Below are positions 61,802 to 64,000 of a stretch of 64,000 nucleotides of DNA, piece by piece (position 1 is the first letter of the stretch; every line of letters begins with the position of its first letter). The notes under the pieces are model-generated. The model was not told where the DNA came from and did no database searches. It saw only the letters and a program-made list of their open reading frames with translations. Source of the stretch: Chitinophagales bacterium (lineage in GTDB: Bacteria; Bacteroidota; Bacteroidia; Chitinophagales; Saprospiraceae). The stretch lies in NCBI GenBank assembly GCA_017303875.1, contig JAFLBP010000001.1, positions 124,001 to 188,000 of the forward strand. The letters are read 5' to 3'. The position numbers and the translations under genes are program-made.

Positions 61802-63406
61802 ATGGCATACGAATACAAATTACCCTCGCTGGGCGACGGCGTTACCGGAAAAGTAAGTGACATCCTCGTAAAAGCGGGCGATACGGTCACTAAAGATCAA
61901 ATCGTGCTTATCGTCAGCACGGATAAAGTGGACGCCGAAATGCCGATTGATCAAGCCGGCACCATCACTGAAATTGTGGTGAATAAAGGCGATGATGTCG
62001 CTGAAGGCAGCATCGTACTCCGCATGGAGGCTGCAGGCGCTGTTGCCGCACCCGCAACTCCGGCGCCTGCCACACCCGCAGCGCCCGTAGCTGCTGCGCC
62101 GGCCGCACCTGCCGCATCGGTAGGTGGCAGCCATGAGTTCAAACTCCCGTCCTTGGGCGACGGCGTTACCGGCAAGGTGAGCGACATCCTTGTAAAAGCG
62201 GGCGATACGGTCAGCAAAGACCAGATAGTGCTGGTTGTGAGTACGGATAAAGTAGATGCAGAAATGCCTATTGACGTTTCCGGTACGGTGGAAGCCGTAT
62301 TGGTCAACAAAGGCGATGAAGTGAATGAAGGCACCGCAGTGCTTCGTTTAAAAACATCGGGCAGTGCAACACCTGTCGTTTCGGCGCCTGCACCCGCCGC
62401 TCCTGTAGTCAGCAATGGCGGTACGAATACGGTTCCCGCACCCGCCGCTACCAGTGCCGCAGCAAGCACTGGCGCAGGTGAGAAAAAAGGCGCTGTGCGT
62501 GTCAGTCCGCTGGCCCGCAAACGCGCCAAAGAATTGGGCGTAAACCTCTCAGATGTACGCGCTGCCGATGGCGCAGGTCGTTTGTCGTATAAAGACGTGT
62601 TGGAGCATGTCAAACAAAAAATGAGCGCACCGGCCACTACGGCGGCGGCGGCAGCAGCTCCCGGCGCAATGGCGCATAAACCACTGCCCAATTTTGAAAA
62701 ATTCGGTCCTGTGGAGCGTCAGCCACAATCGCGTATCGGCGTACTGACTGCCGATAACATGGTCTATGCCTTCAACGCCATTCCACACGCCTGGATTTCG
62801 GAAAAAGCCGATATTACGGCCCTTGAAGCCTTGCGTCAGCAATACAAAGAGCAGGTCAAAGCTGCGGGTGGAAACCTGACCACAACGGCCATGCTCGCCA
62901 AAGCGGTTAGTCAGGTGCTGCGCAAAATGCCCCAATTCAACACCAGTTACGACATTGAAAAACGCGAGGTCATCTACAAGAAATTCTACAACGTAGGAAT
63001 CGCAGTGGATACGCCCCGCGGCTTGCTCGTGCCGGTGCTTCACAATGTAGATCGCAAGGGACTCACGGAAATTTCTGTAGACCTCACCGAACTGAGCACT
63101 CGTACCCGCGACGGCAAAAACAAGCCGGAAGATATGGAAGGCGGCACCTTTACTATTTCCAATATTGGCGGTATTGGTGGCACCAACATGATCTCGATTG
63201 TCAACTGGCCTCAGGTGGCCATTCTGAGTATTGTGGCAGCGCAAAAAGAACCGGTCTGGAATGAGGAAACTTCCAGCTTCGAGCCGCGTCTGATGATGCC
63301 CATGACCATCGGCTGGGATCACCGCGTGATCAATGGCGCCGATGCCGCGCGCTTCCTTGTAGAGCTGAAGCGCATTCTGGAAAATCCGACACTTCTTATG
63401 TTCTAA
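61802..63406 (+). CDS. aceF: Dihydrolipoamide acetyltransferase, pyruvate dehydrogenase E2 (two lipoyl domains)
   Basis: A 534-residue core subunit of a 2-oxo acid dehydrogenase complex that transfers acetyl groups from E1 to CoA. Two nearly identical lipoyl domains carry the lipoylated lysines Lys42 and Lys150 in STDKVDAEMP, joined by Ala/Pro linkers. The E3/E1-binding domain (~235-272) has RVSPLARKRAKELGVNL. The catalytic domain (~300-534) opens NFEKFGPVERQPQSRIG and has PHAWISEKADITALEALR, VGIAVDTPRGLLVPVL, FTISNIGGIGG and DHRVINGADAARF with catalytic His507. The core resembles E. coli/Azotobacter-type E2p, hence the pyruvate call. The usual HRxxDG Asp is Asn511 here. A GATCTTTG near-promoter lies 56 nt upstream. 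Confidence 0.92.
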   Translation: MAYEYKLPSLGDGVTGKVSDILVKAGDTVTKDQIVLIVSTDKVDAEMPIDQAGTITEIVVNKGDDVAEGSIVLRMEAAGAVAAPATPAPATPAAPVAAAPAAPAASVGGSHEFKLPSLGDGVTGKVSDILVKAGDTVSKDQIVLVVSTDKVDAEMPIDVSGTVEAVLVNKGDEVNEGTAVLRLKTSGSATPVVSAPAPAAPVVSNGGTNTVPAPAATSAAASTGAGEKKGAVRVSPLARKRAKELGVNLSDVRAADGAGRLSYKDVLEHVKQKMSAPATTAAAAAAPGAMAHKPLPNFEKFGPVERQPQSRIGVLTADNMVYAFNAIPHAWISEKADITALEALRQQYKEQVKAAGGNLTTTAMLAKAVSQVLRKMPQFNTSYDIEKREVIYKKFYNVGIAVDTPRGLLVPVLHNVDRKGLTEISVDLTELSTRTRDGKNKPEDMEGGTFTISNIGGIGGTNMISIVNWPQVAILSIVAAQKEPVWNEETSSFEPRLMMPMTIGWDHRVINGADAARFLVELKRILENPTLLMF

Positions 63407-63477
63407 ATTTTTGATTTTGGATGCTTGATTTTTGATTTATAAGCAGACCAAAAAATCAAGCATCCAAAATCAAAAAT
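63407..63477. terminator. Perfect 27-bp palindrome directly after the E2 stop codon
   Basis: 63407-63433 is the exact reverse complement of 63451-63477, with a 17-nt loop. The left arm begins on the base after the stop codon. The arms are built from TTTTTGATTTTGG / TGCTTGATTTT words, and extra AAAATCAAAAATC copies follow to 63487. It is probably the E2 terminator, though the tail is A-rich rather than T-rich, and it reaches almost to the next start. Confidence 0.75.
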
Positions 63478-63490
63478 CAAAAATCAAATT

Positions 63491-64000
63491 TTGGAGCAGA
63501 CCAATCAGCAATTTCGGGGCATTGTTGCAAAGTGCCGCGACCTTTTTCTGAAAAAGACAAAAGATTACGGCACTGCCTGGCGCATCCTTCGCCCTTCAAG
63601 TATAACCGATCAGTTGTACATCAAAGCGCGGCGTATTCGCAGCATTGAGGAAAAAGGTGCGCAAAAGGTTGCCGACCCGATTCAGGATGAATTTGTTGGT
63701 CTGATTAATTATTCCATTCTGGCGCTCATCCAATTGCAGTTGCCTGCTGATGCCGCCCTTGAGCTGGATGTGGATTATGTCAGAGCCTTGTACGATGAGC
63801 AGGTAGAGGCGAACATCCGCCTTTTGGAGGCTAAAAACCACGATTATGGCGAGGCTTGGCGCATGATGCGCGTGAGCAGCATGACCGATCTTATCCTTCA
63901 GAAACTATTGCGTATCAAACAAATAGAAGATAACTCCGGTGTAACGCTTGTATCTGAAGGCTTGGAAGCCAACTACCGCGATATTTTAAACTACGCGGTT
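63491..64000 (+). CDS. DUF1599 domain protein, 3'-truncated, TTG start
   Basis: An open frame of 170 codons running off the window end. There is no ATG near the front: the frame is open only from the stop at 63440-63442, and the best start is TTG 63491 (LEQTNQQFRGIVAKCRDLF), where the family normally begins. Two DUF1599-type repeats are visible: KKTKDYGTAWRILRPSSITDQLYIKARRIRSIEEKG (~residues 18-53) and AKNHDYGEAWRMMRVSSMTDLILQKLLRIKQIED (~117-150). The paired DYGxAWR...R motifs are the family signature. DUF1599 is linked by bioinformatics to nucleotide modification; no function is proven. The start region lies at the foot of the preceding palindrome. Confidence 0.85.
   Translation, partial: MEQTNQQFRGIVAKCRDLFLKKTKDYGTAWRILRPSSITDQLYIKARRIRSIEEKGAQKVADPIQDEFVGLINYSILALIQLQLPADAALELDVDYVRALYDEQVEANIRLLEAKNHDYGEAWRMMRVSSMTDLILQKLLRIKQIEDNSGVTLVSEGLEANYRDILNYAV

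Noticed and set aside
1..64000. tRNA/rRNA genes, transposases, integrases, phage genes or known toxin-antitoxin pairs
   Set aside because: No convincing cloverleaf, rRNA or recombinase motif was seen on reading either strand; small tRNAs could still be missed without a computed search.

Overview
The window (roughly half G+C) comes from a Bacteroidota genome, most plausibly class Saprospiria or a close relative (inference). The evidence is: seven secreted proteins carrying type IX secretion system (T9SS) C-terminal sorting domains; signal peptides that end in A-Q; the Bacteroidota -7 promoter element TAnnTTTG about 15-35 nt before many start codons; almost no Shine-Dalgarno sequences; and family content typical of the phylum (outer membrane beta-barrel family, OMP28-type protein, DUF1599, secreted TonB_C proteins, GTP-dependent PEP carboxykinase).

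Layout. 1-9 kb: the 3' end of a GH32 fructan hydrolase, then an operon of two very large T9SS cargo proteins (FG-GAP/UnbV and BNR-propeller/LamG/PKD). 9-13.5 kb: pckG, a DUF1003 membrane protein, a CoA-transferase and a small NTF2-like protein. 13.5-22 kb: a repeat-rich gap, an abundant-looking OMP28-type T9SS protein with a very clean terminator, divergent mutS2 with a small coiled-coil membrane gene, a GH20 hexosaminidase and a nitrilase-type amidohydrolase. 22-28 kb: an outer-membrane beta-barrel receptor, a methyltransferase, a membrane-anchored AraC regulator, an S33-like lipoprotein hydrolase and a small secreted protein. 28.5-37 kb: a sortilin-type propeller protein with a short-chain reductase, a low-GC T9SS protein and a vWA/YfbK protein. 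37-42.5 kb: two secreted hydrolases with near-identical promoter-plus-signal-peptide starts, then an unrecognised two-gene lipoprotein/helical-repeat pair. 42.5-46 kb: a secreted TonB_C protein, a lipoprotein and a run of small membrane proteins ending in a PH-domain protein. 46-49 kb: gap-pgk, with a very large palindrome between the two genes. 49-52 kb: a T9SS type B protein and a saccharopine dehydrogenase. 52-52.9 kb: the longest gene-free stretch, with a candidate small RNA. 53-60 kb: a TonB_C/TPR protein, a PhoB/PhoR-like two-component pair, a small T9SS protein and a gingipain-like C25 peptidase. 60-64 kb: lpxB, a DUF2177 membrane protein, a pyruvate dehydrogenase E2 subunit and the start of a DUF1599 gene.

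The theme is cell-surface and secreted degradation machinery (T9SS cargo, glycosidases, peptidases, esterases, barrel receptors) mixed with central carbon genes (pckG, gapA, pgk, E2). No phage, transposase, CRISPR array, rRNA or tRNA was seen. The most unusual content is non-coding: long palindromes built from short degenerate words, dispersed repeats around promoters, and a promoter-hairpin-terminator unit with no convincing gene at 52.5 kb.
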